A program made the translations under genes and the position numbers. 64,000 nucleotides of DNA from UBA4744 sp963707435 (GTDB lineage Bacteria; Actinomycetota; Acidimicrobiia; Spongiisociales; UBA4744), in NCBI GenBank assembly GCA_963707435.1, contig CAVPPF010000002.1, forward strand, positions 620,001-684,000, given 5' to 3'. The notes below the pieces were generated by a model that was not told the origin of the DNA, did no database searches, and saw nothing but the letters and a program-made list of their open reading frames with translations. Positions 1 to 8,224 of the stretch are shown here, piece after piece. Position 1 is the stretch's first letter, and each line of letters opens with the position of its first letter.

Positions 1-2
1 TT

Positions 3-158
3 CCGTTTTCAGCGGCCGATTTGGCGGAGCGTTTGCATCGCCAGGGCATCCTCATCGGGATGCTCGGACCTCATCTCGTACGATTGGTGACCCACCGGGA
101 CGTGGACGCCGCCGACGTCGACCGGCTGCTGGCAGTGGTCGACGCCATGAGCGGGTAA
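3..158 (+). CDS. Threonine aldolase, C-terminal fragment
   Basis: The window opens inside a gene; the last 51 codons are visible and end at TAA 156-158. The residues GPHLVRLVTHRDVDAADVDR match the closing segment of PLP-dependent low-specificity L-threonine aldolases (fold type I), where an arginine-valine-threonine-histidine strand precedes the last helix. That enzyme cleaves threonine or allo-threonine to glycine and acetaldehyde. The catalytic lysine lies upstream of the window, so the call rests only on the C-terminal motif. The gene stops 31 nt before fabD, which appears to have its own promoter. Confidence 0.6.
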   Translation, partial: PFSAADLAERLHRQGILIGMLGPHLVRLVTHRDVDAADVDRLLAVVDAMSG

Positions 159-175
159 CCCCCCGGCGTCTCTCC

Positions 176-181
176 TAGTCT
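176..181 (+). promoter_or_regulatory. -10 box of a likely leaderless fabD promoter
   Basis: TAGTCT lies 8 nt before the fabD ATG, and no Shine-Dalgarno sequence is present in between. The same TANNNT-N6-9-start geometry recurs before a dozen other genes in this window, which supports transcription starting at or next to the start codon. Confidence 0.5.
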
Positions 182-189
182 CACCCCCT

Positions 190-1128
190 ATGCGGTTCGC
201 AGTTCTGTTTCCCGGGCAGGGAAGCCAGCACGTCGGGATGGGAGCCGAACTCTTCGAAGTCCGTCCCGATCTGCTGGGGTCGACTGCCGATGATCTCCTG
301 GGCTGGTCGCTGCGCAAGGTGTGTCTCGAAGGCCCCGACTCGGAGATAACCCGGACCGATCGCGCCCAGCCGGCGCTGTTCGCCGTGGCCTACGCGTTGT
401 GGGAGGAGTTTGCGCGCCTGCTGGGTTCGGCGAAACCGTCCGCGGCGGCCGGTCACTCGCTGGGGGAGTACACGGCGCTGGCAGCGGCGGGTGTCTTTGA
501 TTTCGATACTGCCCTGCGGGTTGTGGCCGATCGGGGACGTGCCATGGCCGATGCAGCCGCCCGACAGCAGTCGGGAATGGCCGCCCTGCTCGGATGCGAC
601 GTCGAGACGGCGGAATCGATTGCCCGGACCCGGCGCGATGAAGGCGGCAGTCTCTGGGTAGCCAACGTCAACGCCCCCGGGCAGGTTGTCCTGGCGGGCC
701 CAGCAGAAGACCTCGAATGGCTTGCCGCCCACGGCCGCGAGTTGGGAGCTCGACGCGTCACGTCGCTCAACGTGGCCGGAGCGTTCCACTCTCCCTTGAT
801 GGCGTCGGCCACCGACGAACTCAGAGAAACACTCCATACCGTTTCACCTGGGTTATCGTCGTTTCCCGTATGGGCGAACGTGACCGCTCGCCCCTCCACG
901 CCTTCCGAGGTGTGCGACCTCCTGGCCCGCCAGGTTGAGTCGCCGGTCCGGTTCTCCGAGAGCCTCGAAGACATGGCGGGGACGGTCGACGCATTCGTGC
1001 ATGTAGGGCCGGGTGATGTGACGGCAGGCATGGCCAGACGTTCGACGTCGGATCGAGAGGTGCTCGTCGTCAACGACCTGGAGTCGGCGGCCGCGGTCGC
1101 CGGCCTGTTGCAACAGTCGATCGGATGA
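190..1128 (+). CDS. fabD: Malonyl-CoA:ACP transacylase FabD
   Basis: Transfers malonyl from CoA to acyl carrier protein, supplying the extender unit of type II fatty acid synthesis in the cytoplasm. The 312-residue length is typical. The oxyanion-loop motif GQGSQ is near residue 9, the nucleophile is Ser90 in GHSLGEYTAL, and the partner histidine is His200 in GAFHSPLM. It is the first gene of a fabD-fabH-fabG-acpP-fabF operon; fabH follows after a few nucleotides. A TANNNT box 8 nt upstream and no ribosome-binding site suggest a leaderless start. Confidence 0.96.
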   Translation: MRFAVLFPGQGSQHVGMGAELFEVRPDLLGSTADDLLGWSLRKVCLEGPDSEITRTDRAQPALFAVAYALWEEFARLLGSAKPSAAAGHSLGEYTALAAAGVFDFDTALRVVADRGRAMADAAARQQSGMAALLGCDVETAESIARTRRDEGGSLWVANVNAPGQVVLAGPAEDLEWLAAHGRELGARRVTSLNVAGAFHSPLMASATDELRETLHTVSPGLSSFPVWANVTARPSTPSEVCDLLARQVESPVRFSESLEDMAGTVDAFVHVGPGDVTAGMARRSTSDREVLVVNDLESAAAVAGLLQQSIG

Positions 1129-1138
1129 GGAAGTGACG

Positions 1139-2224
1139 ATGCGGTACGCAGAAATCACCGGATGGGGGAAGTGCGTCCCGCCGTCGGTTCTGTCCAACAG
1201 TGACCTCGAGGAGCTCACGGACACCAGCGACGACTGGATCACCACCCGGACCGGTATCAAGGAGCGGCGGGTTGCGCATGTGAACGTATCGGACATGGCC
1301 GTCGTGGCGTCTGAACAAGCCCTGGCCGCGGCCGGTCTCGAACCCACCGACATCGATCTAGTGGTATTGGCCACCTGCACGGCCGACGTTGTGATTCCGA
1401 GCGCTGCTTCCATCATCCAAGCCAAACTCGGCGCAACGAACGCCGCCGTCTTCGATCTGAACGCGGCATGTTCCGGATGGATCTATGCCCTCAATGTCGG
1501 AACCCAGATGATCCGCGGAGGAGGACACCAGAAGGTCCTCGTGATCGGCGCAGAGAAACTTTCCCACCTCCTCGATTTCACCAACCGGGCAACCGCCGTC
1601 TTGTTCGGCGACGGGGCCGGAGCCGTCGTGCTCGAGGCGACCGACGAACCGGTCGGCCTGCAGTCCGTCGAGATCGGAACCGATGGCTCCGTAGCCGGGA
1701 TCCTCTGCGTGCCCGGCATTGGCACGGCGGGCAACCGATACCAGGGCGATCCGAGCGAATACGCGATCCACATGGACGGACCGGAAGTGTTCAAACGGGC
1801 CGTGACCGCCATGGGCGAAGCCTCCGCCAGGGTGGTCGAGCAGGCCGGACTGTCGGTCGACGACGTCGACCTGCTCATTCCCCACCAGGCGAATATCCGC
1901 ATCATCGACGCCACCGCCCGCAAGCTGAAGCTGGTCCCCGAGCAGGTTTTCGTAAACATCGCTTCCTACGGCAACACGTCCGCAGCCACCATTCCGATCG
2001 CCCTCACCGAAGCGCTCGAGGAGGGCCGCATCGCACCGGGTGCCAATCTGGTGTTTGCTGCATTCGGGGCCGGTCTCACCTGGGCGGCGGCGGTCGTGAA
2101 GTGGGGCGCCAGAATCGAACCGCTCCGCACGAGTGACGCACACCTGCCCCCATCCGACAAGACCGCCCGGCAACTGCTCGAATCCAATGTCGCCTTCTAC
2201 GGAGACGGGCGGAGGGTCGAGTGA
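1139..2224 (+). CDS. fabH: Beta-ketoacyl-ACP synthase III FabH
   Basis: Condenses a short acyl-CoA primer with malonyl-ACP to start fatty acid synthesis. The Cys-His-Asn triad is visible: Cys111 in NAACSGW, His in HQANIRI and Asn in GNTSAATIP. I chose ATG 1139 because GAGG at 1127-1130 is well spaced for it; a GTG at 1133 is also in frame but too close. The protein has 361 residues, about 30 more than usual: after the normal last strand (LTWAAAVVKWG) there is a polar tail ending DGRRVE. The gene overlaps fabG by 4 nt. Confidence 0.94.
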   Translation: MRYAEITGWGKCVPPSVLSNSDLEELTDTSDDWITTRTGIKERRVAHVNVSDMAVVASEQALAAAGLEPTDIDLVVLATCTADVVIPSAASIIQAKLGATNAAVFDLNAACSGWIYALNVGTQMIRGGGHQKVLVIGAEKLSHLLDFTNRATAVLFGDGAGAVVLEATDEPVGLQSVEIGTDGSVAGILCVPGIGTAGNRYQGDPSEYAIHMDGPEVFKRAVTAMGEASARVVEQAGLSVDDVDLLIPHQANIRIIDATARKLKLVPEQVFVNIASYGNTSAATIPIALTEALEEGRIAPGANLVFAAFGAGLTWAAAVVKWGARIEPLRTSDAHLPPSDKTARQLLESNVAFYGDGRRVE

Positions 2225-2955
2225 CCAGGGTTGCGCTCGTCACTGGAAGCTCTCGCGGCATCGGTCGTGCGGTCGCCCTCGAACTGGCTTCCCGCGGGAA
2301 TCGAGTCGCCGTCAACTATTCGGGCAACGAAGCAGCGGCCTCGGCAGTGGTCGAGGAGATCACGTCGTCCGGTGGCGAGGCGATTGCCGTCAAAGCGGAC
2401 GTCGGAGACGTCGATGAGGTCACCCGGCTGTTCTCCGAAGTGACCGCCTACCTTGGTCCCGTCGAAGTACTGGTCAACAACGCCGGTATCACCCGCGACG
2501 GATTGGTGCTCCGCATGGATCCGGCCGATTGGGACCAGGTCATGAACACCAACCTGCGATCCGTCTTCCTCTGCAGCAAGGCTGCTCTCCGCTCCATGCT
2601 GCGTGCCAGGTGGGGAAGGATCGTCACCATCAGCTCGGTGGCGGGCGTCGCCGGCAATGCCGGCCAGTCCAACTATGCGGCCTCCAAGGCGGGGGTCATT
2701 GGGTTTACCAAATCGGTGGCGAAAGAAGTGGGGTCGCGGGGTATCACCGTGAACGCGGTAGCTCCCGGCTTCATCGACACGGACATGACGAACGATCTGA
2801 CCGACGAGGTCCGCGCAGCTGCGGCCGCATCGATAGCCGTCGGCCGGTTCGGGCTTCCGCGTGAGGTCGCTTCGACCGTCGGCTATCTTGCCTCGGACGA
2901 AGCTGCCTACGTCACCGGTCAGGTCCTGGTCGTGGACGGAGGAATGGCTCTCTAA
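2221..2955 (+). CDS. fabG: 3-oxoacyl-ACP reductase FabG
   Basis: NADPH-dependent reduction of 3-oxoacyl-ACP to 3-hydroxyacyl-ACP, the first reductive step of each elongation cycle. It is a 244-residue short-chain dehydrogenase with the cofactor glycine motif TGSSRGIG (residues 8-15), NNAG (86-89), and the catalytic Ser139, Tyr152 and Lys156. The start is GTG inside the fabH stop (GTGA overlap), showing translational coupling. The context between fabH and acpP makes FabG much more likely than another SDR. Confidence 0.95.
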   Translation: MTRVALVTGSSRGIGRAVALELASRGNRVAVNYSGNEAAASAVVEEITSSGGEAIAVKADVGDVDEVTRLFSEVTAYLGPVEVLVNNAGITRDGLVLRMDPADWDQVMNTNLRSVFLCSKAALRSMLRARWGRIVTISSVAGVAGNAGQSNYAASKAGVIGFTKSVAKEVGSRGITVNAVAPGFIDTDMTNDLTDEVRAAAAASIAVGRFGLPREVASTVGYLASDEAAYVTGQVLVVDGGMAL

Positions 2956-2965
2956 GGGAGGAAGC

Positions 2966-3211
2966 ATGGAACGTACTGAAGTTGAAAGCCGCATCAAGAA
3001 ACTGCTCGTCAGCGAGCTCGGACTGGACGGCGCAAAGGTGTCGGCCGAGGCAAGGTTCGAAGAGGACCTCGAAGTGGATTCGCTGGGCGTCGTGGAACTC
3101 CTGATGGCCCTCGAGGATGAGTTCGGAGTCAAGATTCCCGACGAAGAAGCAGAAGAGATCGGCACGGTTGGGGAAGCAGTCGACGTAGTCATAGCGAAGC
3201 TGGCCGGATAA
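2966..3211 (+). CDS. acpP: Acyl carrier protein
   Basis: Small acidic carrier of 81 residues that holds growing acyl chains on a 4'-phosphopantetheine arm. The attachment site is Ser39 in VDSLGVVELLMALEDEFG. The ATG at 2966 is preceded by a strong GGGAGGAAG ribosome-binding site, consistent with the high expression usual for ACP. It sits between fabG and fabF, as in many bacteria. Confidence 0.97.
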   Translation: MERTEVESRIKKLLVSELGLDGAKVSAEARFEEDLEVDSLGVVELLMALEDEFGVKIPDEEAEEIGTVGEAVDVVIAKLAG

Positions 3212-3218
3212 GACCGCC

Positions 3219-4475
3219 ATGCGAACGCGCGACCGGAGGGTGGTTGTAACCGGGCTTGGTGCCGTCACCCCGGTCGGGCTCAACGTCGAGGACTTCTGGA
3301 GAGCCCTGCTGGCCGGGGAATCCGGTATTGCCGAGATCTCGTCGTTCGACACGACCGGTTTTGCCGCCCGGATAGCCGGCGAGCTGAAGGATTTCGATCC
3401 CGAGGATTACGTGAGCCGCCGCGAGGCAAGGACGATGGATCGGTTCGCCCAGTTGTTCTACGCCTCGACGGCGCAGGCTCTCGCCGACGCCGGCATCGAC
3501 TACTCCGACGACCCGGACGCCGGTCTTCGTACCGGGGTGGTGCTGGGTGGCGGCATCGGCGGGATCATTTCCGTTCAGGAGTCGATGGAGACACTGTTCA
3601 CTCGCGGCGGCGACCGGATGAGCCCGTACACGATCACCCAGATCATTCCCAACATGGGGGCCGGCTACGTGTCGATCGGGTTCCACCTGCTGGGGCCGGT
3701 CAGTTGCACCGTGACGGCCTGCGCAGCCTCAGCCAACGCGATCGGAGATGCCGCAGAGTTGATCAGGAGGGGCGCAGCCGATGTGATGGTGGCCGGCGGC
3801 GTGGAAGCTCCCATCCGTGAGTACGCCGTGGCCGGATTCGCGCAGGCCCGGGCGCTTTCAACCCGCAACGACGATCCGGCCGGGGCCTCCCGCCCGTTCG
3901 ACGCCGACCGGGACGGGTTCGTGATGGCGGAAGGGGCAGCTTCGCTCATCCTCGAAGAGCGTGACTACGCCCTCGCCCGCGGTGCCCAGATCTACGCCGA
4001 GGTGCTCGGCTACGGGATGTCGTCCGATGCCTATCACATCACGCTCCCCAAACCGGGTGGCAGGGGAGCGGCGCGGGCTATGACCGCTGCTATCGAAGAC
4101 GCCGCCATCCAGCCCGAGGACATCGACTACATCAACGCGCACGGCACATCGACACCCGCCAACGACTCGACCGAGACGGCCGCGATCAAGCTGGCGCTTG
4201 GCGAAGAAGCTGCAAGACGTGTGGCGATCTCCTCGACGAAATCGATGACCGGCCATACCCTCGGAGGGGCCGGGGCCGTCGAGGCGGTGGCCAGCATCCT
4301 GGCCATCCGCGACGGCATCGTTCCCCCCACGATCAACTACACCACCCCCGACCCCGAGTGCGATCTCGACTACGTGCCGAACACGGCCCGGACGATGGAC
4401 GTATCCACCGTGATGAGCAACTCCTTCGGTTTCGGCGGCCACAACGTTGCCCTGATCTTCGGGAAACACATCTAG
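3219..4475 (+). CDS. fabF: Beta-ketoacyl-ACP synthase II FabF
   Basis: Elongating condensing enzyme joining acyl-ACP with malonyl-ACP. Length 418 residues. Cys168 in TVTACAAS is the nucleophile, with the two active-site histidines in NAHGTSTPAND and TGHTLGGAGA. It is the last gene of the fab operon, 7 nt after acpP. No enoyl reductase or dehydratase gene is present here, so those steps are encoded elsewhere. Confidence 0.96.
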   Translation: MRTRDRRVVVTGLGAVTPVGLNVEDFWRALLAGESGIAEISSFDTTGFAARIAGELKDFDPEDYVSRREARTMDRFAQLFYASTAQALADAGIDYSDDPDAGLRTGVVLGGGIGGIISVQESMETLFTRGGDRMSPYTITQIIPNMGAGYVSIGFHLLGPVSCTVTACAASANAIGDAAELIRRGAADVMVAGGVEAPIREYAVAGFAQARALSTRNDDPAGASRPFDADRDGFVMAEGAASLILEERDYALARGAQIYAEVLGYGMSSDAYHITLPKPGGRGAARAMTAAIEDAAIQPEDIDYINAHGTSTPANDSTETAAIKLALGEEAARRVAISSTKSMTGHTLGGAGAVEAVASILAIRDGIVPPTINYTTPDPECDLDYVPNTARTMDVSTVMSNSFGFGGHNVALIFGKHI

Positions 4476-4599
4476 GTTCAATCCAGGCTCTAGCGCCGTT
4501 GTCCGTCATCTGAAACTCGATCCGTCCCATCGAGCCTGGACGTAGCGGCGACCTTGCCCTTCGACCTCGAGCCCGCAGCCATCAGGTGAGAAACCCGGA
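4476..4599. other. Convergent intergenic region after fabF
   Basis: 124 nt between fabF and a minus-strand gene. The only structure I see is an imperfectly placed 8-nt inverted pair (CCAGGCTC at 4483-4490, GAGCCTGG at 4532-4539) with a 41-nt loop. No U-rich intrinsic terminator is present. Confidence 0.3.
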
Positions 4600-4890
4600 C
4601 TACTGCTGCTCCGGATCGGGTTGGGGGACCTCGCAACCCGGACCGGGAGGTTCTTCACCCCGCCGGGTCGCTTGCTGCCATTCATTGAGCGACCGGAGGG
4701 CCAGAACGGCCACGATCAGAACGCCGATGGCGGTGCCCAGAGCAGTCCCGAAACCGACGAGAACGGCAGCTGTGGAGCAACCTGCCGGCCGGCAACTCAC
4801 GGTCGTCACACTCCATCCGATGACACCGCCGATGATCGTTCCAATCAGGACCGGGATCAGAACCCATGGATTCGGGAGTCGCCACTTCAT
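4600..4890 (-). CDS. Small two-helix membrane protein
   Basis: Unrecognised 96-residue protein. Two hydrophobic segments (about residues 9-29 and 41-66) flank a short loop with two cysteines (SCRPAGC), followed by a polar proline- and glutamate-rich tail. The start codon overlaps the stop of the upstream 255-residue membrane protein as ATGA, so the two are probably co-translated and may act together. No function can be assigned. Confidence 0.7.
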   Translation of the reverse strand: MKWRLPNPWVLIPVLIGTIIGGVIGWSVTTVSCRPAGCSTAAVLVGFGTALGTAIGVLIVAVLALRSLNEWQQATRRGEEPPGPGCEVPQPDPEQQ

Positions 4891-5654
4891 GGTTTTCCTC
4901 CCCGTTTTGGGCGGCCCCGGTGGTCGAGCCCGGCCGCTTCCAGAACCTCGGGAGGTGCGAGTTCGGGAGGAATTGGGATGAGGTTGACGGGAACGGCGGC
5001 AGGAGAGAGGGTGGCTTGGCGTACTTCGGGCGACCAGGCCAGCATGGTGAGCAGGCCCGCCGCCAGGCCGAGCAGCACGGCGCCCGGCCAGGGGAGCGAA
5101 AGGGCGGCGGCGAGGCCCAGGATCGGAAGCCCGAGCCGCACGGCCCAGAGACCGGGAAGCCACGCTTGGGAATACGCCCATCCGGCTATGACGGCAAAAC
5201 CACTCAGCAACCAGCCCGTCACCGGGACGCCCTGGAAACCAGTTACCGCCACCAATGCGGGGAGGCTCAACAGGCCCAGATTCATGGCAACTGCCTTCGG
5301 GGGCGGACCATCGGCGCGCGGCAGCTTGCGCAGCCAGCCACGAAGCCACGGTCCGGACACGGCGGCGATTCCACCGGCAGTGAGCAGCACGGCAGCCATC
5401 CACCAGCCGTCTGTCTCGAGGAAGACCCCGAGCATTGCCTGACCTCCGAGGAGCGCATAGGCGGCCCGCCGGGTCCAGCGTCCTCTCGACAAGACCACTC
5501 CAACCCCGGTGACCGTCCCCACGACGAGTTGATCGGCAGCCAGGAGCGCGGCTGCCGAGTCGGCTAGAGGCCCGGACCCGAACACGAGTGCGAGCGCCCA
5601 GGCCACAGAAGCCAGCATGATGGTCGCGGCGATCACGACGGGGGAGCGTTGCAT
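4887..5654 (-). CDS. Polytopic membrane protein of unknown function
   Basis: 255-residue hydrophobic protein with about seven predicted membrane segments spread over most of its length and a soluble tail ending in a basic KRGGKP stretch. I do not recognise the family. I chose ATG 5654 because CATAAT (5662-5667) stands 7 nt upstream, the leaderless arrangement seen elsewhere in the window; an in-frame ATG at 5663 would overlap that box. It is the first gene of a two-gene unit with the 96-residue membrane protein. Confidence 0.7.
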   Translation of the reverse strand: MQRSPVVIAATIMLASVAWALALVFGSGPLADSAAALLAADQLVVGTVTGVGVVLSRGRWTRRAAYALLGGQAMLGVFLETDGWWMAAVLLTAGGIAAVSGPWLRGWLRKLPRADGPPPKAVAMNLGLLSLPALVAVTGFQGVPVTGWLLSGFAVIAGWAYSQAWLPGLWAVRLGLPILGLAAALSLPWPGAVLLGLAAGLLTMLAWSPEVRQATLSPAAVPVNLIPIPPELAPPEVLEAAGLDHRGRPKRGGKP

Positions 5655-5661
5655 GACAGGC

Positions 5662-5667
5662 ATTATG
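5662..5667 (-). promoter_or_regulatory. -10 box (CATAAT), leaderless type
   Basis: CATAAT on the minus strand, five of six matches to TATAAT, 7 nt before the ATG at 5654. It overlaps the divergent Nudix promoter region. Confidence 0.45.
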
Positions 5668-5707
5668 CCCCGGCCTGTGACGGAGCGGACAAAAGCGGCC
5701 GGCCGGG

Positions 5708-5713
5708 TACGCT
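5708..5713 (+). promoter_or_regulatory. -10 box (TACGCT), leaderless type
   Basis: TACGCT stands 7 nt before ATG 5721 with no ribosome-binding site between. It decides the Nudix start over an upstream in-frame ATG at 5649. Confidence 0.45.
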
Positions 5714-5720
5714 GACCGGC

Positions 5721-6257
5721 ATGCACACACACTGGCCCGGCGAGTTCGTGTACTGCCCGATGTGCGCAAGCGAACTGGAACAAAGAAAGGTGGGTGGCCG
5801 GGAGCGATCGGTATGTCCGTCGTGCGGGTACATCCACTTCCGCAATCCGGGAGTTGGCGTTGCGGCGCTGGTCGAGGACGACGCCGGGAGGATCTTGATG
5901 ATTCGCCGCGGGCCTCATGCGACCAAGCCGGGGCTCTGGGCGGTTCCCGCAGGCTACGTGGACTATGGCGAAGACGTTCGAGAAGCCGCCGCCCGGGAAC
6001 TGCTCGAGGAGACGGGCCTGGAGGTTGCGATCGGAGAACCGGTATTCGTTGCCTCGAACTTCCACGACCCGGCCAAGCTGACGGTTGGAATCTGGTTGCG
6101 AGGCACGGTGACGGGTGGGCGTATGGTTGCCGGCGACGATGCAGACGACGTCGGGTACTTCCATCTCGATGAGATGCCCCCGTTGGCGTTCGACACCGAC
6201 GAAGCTCTGTTCGCACTCTTGCGGGCCCGACGGATGGCGGAATCGGCTACGGACTAG
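5721..6257 (+). CDS. Nudix hydrolase with N-terminal zinc ribbon
   Basis: 178 residues. Two CxxC pairs near the N-terminus (CPMC and CPSC) form a zinc ribbon like that of NADH pyrophosphatase NudC and related Nudix proteins. The Nudix box is complete: G-x5-E-x7-REUxEExGU in the segment from GYVDYGE to RELLEETG. Nudix enzymes hydrolyse nucleoside diphosphates linked to another moiety; the substrate here is unknown. At about 180 residues it lacks the extra N-terminal domain of true NudC. Its 3' end overlaps the convergent phosphatase gene by 4 nt. Confidence 0.88.
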   Translation: MHTHWPGEFVYCPMCASELEQRKVGGRERSVCPSCGYIHFRNPGVGVAALVEDDAGRILMIRRGPHATKPGLWAVPAGYVDYGEDVREAAARELLEETGLEVAIGEPVFVASNFHDPAKLTVGIWLRGTVTGGRMVAGDDADDVGYFHLDEMPPLAFDTDEALFALLRARRMAESATD

Positions 6258-6895
6258 GCCTCCGCCTCCCGGGCTGGAGGAGGGAATGTGACTCCGGTAG
6301 TCGTCGGCCGCCATCGTGACGCCTCTCGCCACGGGGCGCCGGGCTTGAGGGTGATGACTTCGGCGTGATCCGGCTTGTCGTCGCCGAATGAGAAGAAGTC
6401 ACGGCCGGTGAGACGAAAGCGGGCAGCCTGGACGGGATCCTGATGCGACACCACCACCAGGTCGCCGTCGGGGTGCGCCCCGGTACGATTCCGGATGGCG
6501 GCTTCCATCCGGTTGGTCATCTCCTCGAGAGACTCGGGCGAGAACGGCAGGTCCCAGGGATGAGCGAGATACGCATCCAGCTCGCCGGGGAAGTAAGTGT
6601 CGAGTTCTTCCCAACGCACCCCTCGCCAGCGCTTGGAGAGACCGAACTCCGTCAAGCCTTCGACAATCTCGATCTCCAGCCCGTGCGGGGCGGCGATCGT
6701 TCGGGCAGTCTGAACAGCGCGGGTGAGTGGCGAGGCGCACACCGCGCTGATGGGACGATCCGCCAGGAAGGCGGCGGCTTCTTCGGCTTGGACCTCACCG
6801 ATGCTGCTCAGCTGGAACTCCTGGAGATCTGCGTAGACAACGTGGTCGGGGTTTTCGACCTCGCCGTGCCGTACCAGGTGCAGGGTGCTCGTCAT
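6254..6895 (-). CDS. Histidine phosphatase family protein
   Basis: 213 residues with the phosphoglycerate-mutase-like signature LVRHGEVENP near residue 6 and a second histidine region VVVSHQDPVQA. These proteins transfer or remove phosphate through a phosphohistidine; whether this one acts on a sugar phosphate, a nucleotide or another compound cannot be read from the sequence. ATG 6895 has TACACT 8 nt upstream. It is divergent from dinB. Confidence 0.85.
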   Translation of the reverse strand: MTSTLHLVRHGEVENPDHVVYADLQEFQLSSIGEVQAEEAAAFLADRPISAVCASPLTRAVQTARTIAAPHGLEIEIVEGLTEFGLSKRWRGVRWEELDTYFPGELDAYLAHPWDLPFSPESLEEMTNRMEAAIRNRTGAHPDGDLVVVSHQDPVQAARFRLTGRDFFSFGDDKPDHAEVITLKPGAPWREASRWRPTTTGVTFPPPAREAEA

Positions 6896-6903
6896 CGCCG
6901 GTG

Positions 6904-6909
6904 AGTGTA
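6904..6909 (-). promoter_or_regulatory. -10 box (TACACT), leaderless type
   Basis: TACACT on the minus strand, 8 nt before ATG 6895; no ribosome-binding site intervenes. Confidence 0.45.
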
Positions 6910-6934
6910 GGAATCTCGACGCCCGGTTCTCCGC

Positions 6935-6940
6935 TACCTT
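6935..6940 (+). promoter_or_regulatory. -10 box (TACCTT), leaderless type
   Basis: TACCTT stands 6 nt before the dinB ATG at 6947. It lies back to back with the phosphatase promoter, about 25 nt away. Confidence 0.45.
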
Positions 6941-6946
6941 GGCGGA

Positions 6947-8134
6947 ATGGAGGTTCCCGGTTTCACCGAATCCATCCTGCACGTCGACATGGATGCGTTC
7001 TTCGTCGAGGTCGAACGTCGGGACCGGCCAGAACTACGAGGGCGTCCTGTCGTTGTTGGTGGCACCGGAGGCCGGAGTGTGGTGGCGGCCGCGTCGTATG
7101 AGGCGCGTACCTTCGGGATCGGCTCCGCGATGCCGATGGTTCATGCACGCCGCCTGTGCCCGGCCGCCATTGTCGTCCCTCCCGATCACGGGAAATACCG
7201 GACTGCCTCTGAGCAAGTTTTCGAGGTCTTCCGTTCGTTCGCTCCCCTCGTCGAGGGGTTGTCCCTCGATGAAGCGTTTCTCGATGTCTCGGGCTTGCGC
7301 CGCCACTACCCGGATCCGGTCGCCATCGGCAAGGAGATACGGGAGCGTCTGCGGGCAGATCTAGGATTGCCGGCTTCGGTCGGGATTGCCTCGAACAAGT
7401 TCCTCGCCAAACTCGCTTCCGAGGCTGCCAAACCGGACGGTATCCGGCATGTGCCGGCCGACCGGGCCCTGGAGTTCCTCCACCCGCTCCCGGTCCGGTC
7501 GCTGTGGGGAGTCGGCGAGGCCACTCACGCGGCGTTCGAGCGACTGGGCGTCCACACCATTGGAGATCTTGCCGAGGTTCCACCCGCCGCGCTCGAGAAA
7601 CACCTTGGCCGGGCGGCCGGAGCCCACCTCCATGCGCTGGCCTGGGGGCGCGATGCTCGATCGGTGGTTCCGGGGTCTGCCGCCAAGTCGGTATCCGTCG
7701 AGCAGACCTACGAGCGCGACTTGCGGGGGCACGAGGCAATCGAGGGGGAGCTGCTCCGGCATGCCGACAGGCTCGCCGGACGTCTGCGGTCTGCCGGGGT
7801 AGCCGGGCGGACGGTGACGCTCAAGATCCGCTTTGCGGACTTCTCGACCATCACCAGATCGGTCACCCTGGGTTCCGGGACCGACGTCGCCCGGGATCTG
7901 TACCGGGCCGCTCGCGATGTACTCGGGAAGGTCGACCTCGGTACAAAGCCGGTCCGGTTGGTTGGGCTGGGAGCAACAGCGCTGACGCCCGCGACGGCAC
8001 CGCGGCAACTGGCCGTCGATCGGCCCGCCAAATGGGATGATCTTGCCGGAGCGGTGGACGAAGTCCGGCAACGATACGGACCCGGATCCATCCGGCCGGC
8101 CCGGATAATCGAGGGTCCGGACGGGGGTACGTGA
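6947..8134 (+). CDS. dinB: DNA polymerase IV (Y-family)
   Basis: Translesion DNA polymerase that extends past damaged bases with low fidelity. The 395-residue protein has the metal-binding aspartate in HVDMDAFF (near residue 14), the second acidic pair in SLDEAFLDV, helix-hairpin-helix sequences around WGVGEATHAAFERLG, and a little-finger domain containing the ETYERD-like segment EQTYERDL. I see no C-terminal clamp-binding motif of the classical QL(S/D)LF form, although the tail is short. No LexA box is obvious upstream; the start appears leaderless. Confidence 0.93.
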   Translation: MEVPGFTESILHVDMDAFFVEVERRDRPELRGRPVVVGGTGGRSVVAAASYEARTFGIGSAMPMVHARRLCPAAIVVPPDHGKYRTASEQVFEVFRSFAPLVEGLSLDEAFLDVSGLRRHYPDPVAIGKEIRERLRADLGLPASVGIASNKFLAKLASEAAKPDGIRHVPADRALEFLHPLPVRSLWGVGEATHAAFERLGVHTIGDLAEVPPAALEKHLGRAAGAHLHALAWGRDARSVVPGSAAKSVSVEQTYERDLRGHEAIEGELLRHADRLAGRLRSAGVAGRTVTLKIRFADFSTITRSVTLGSGTDVARDLYRAARDVLGKVDLGTKPVRLVGLGATALTPATAPRQLAVDRPAKWDDLAGAVDEVRQRYGPGSIRPARIIEGPDGGT

Positions 8135-8175
8135 GCCGCGCACCGCTTCCCCCTTCCCACAAAACGGTTGCATCG

Positions 8176-8181
8176 TATAAT
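8176..8181 (+). promoter_or_regulatory. Consensus -10 hexamer TATAAT
   Basis: A perfect TATAAT 43 nt before the DUF3040 ATG. A -35 element at the usual spacing is poor. A ribosome-binding site follows, so this gene has an ordinary leadered transcript. Confidence 0.55.
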
Positions 8182-8224
8182 GTCGTCACGGTCGTGAAAG
8201 TTGCGATCGAGCAGGAGACGCGGA

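Noticed and set aside
4471..4500. GGTTCAATCC resembling a tRNA T-arm after fabF
   Set aside because: The flanking arms do not pair and no acceptor or anticodon arm can be drawn upstream.
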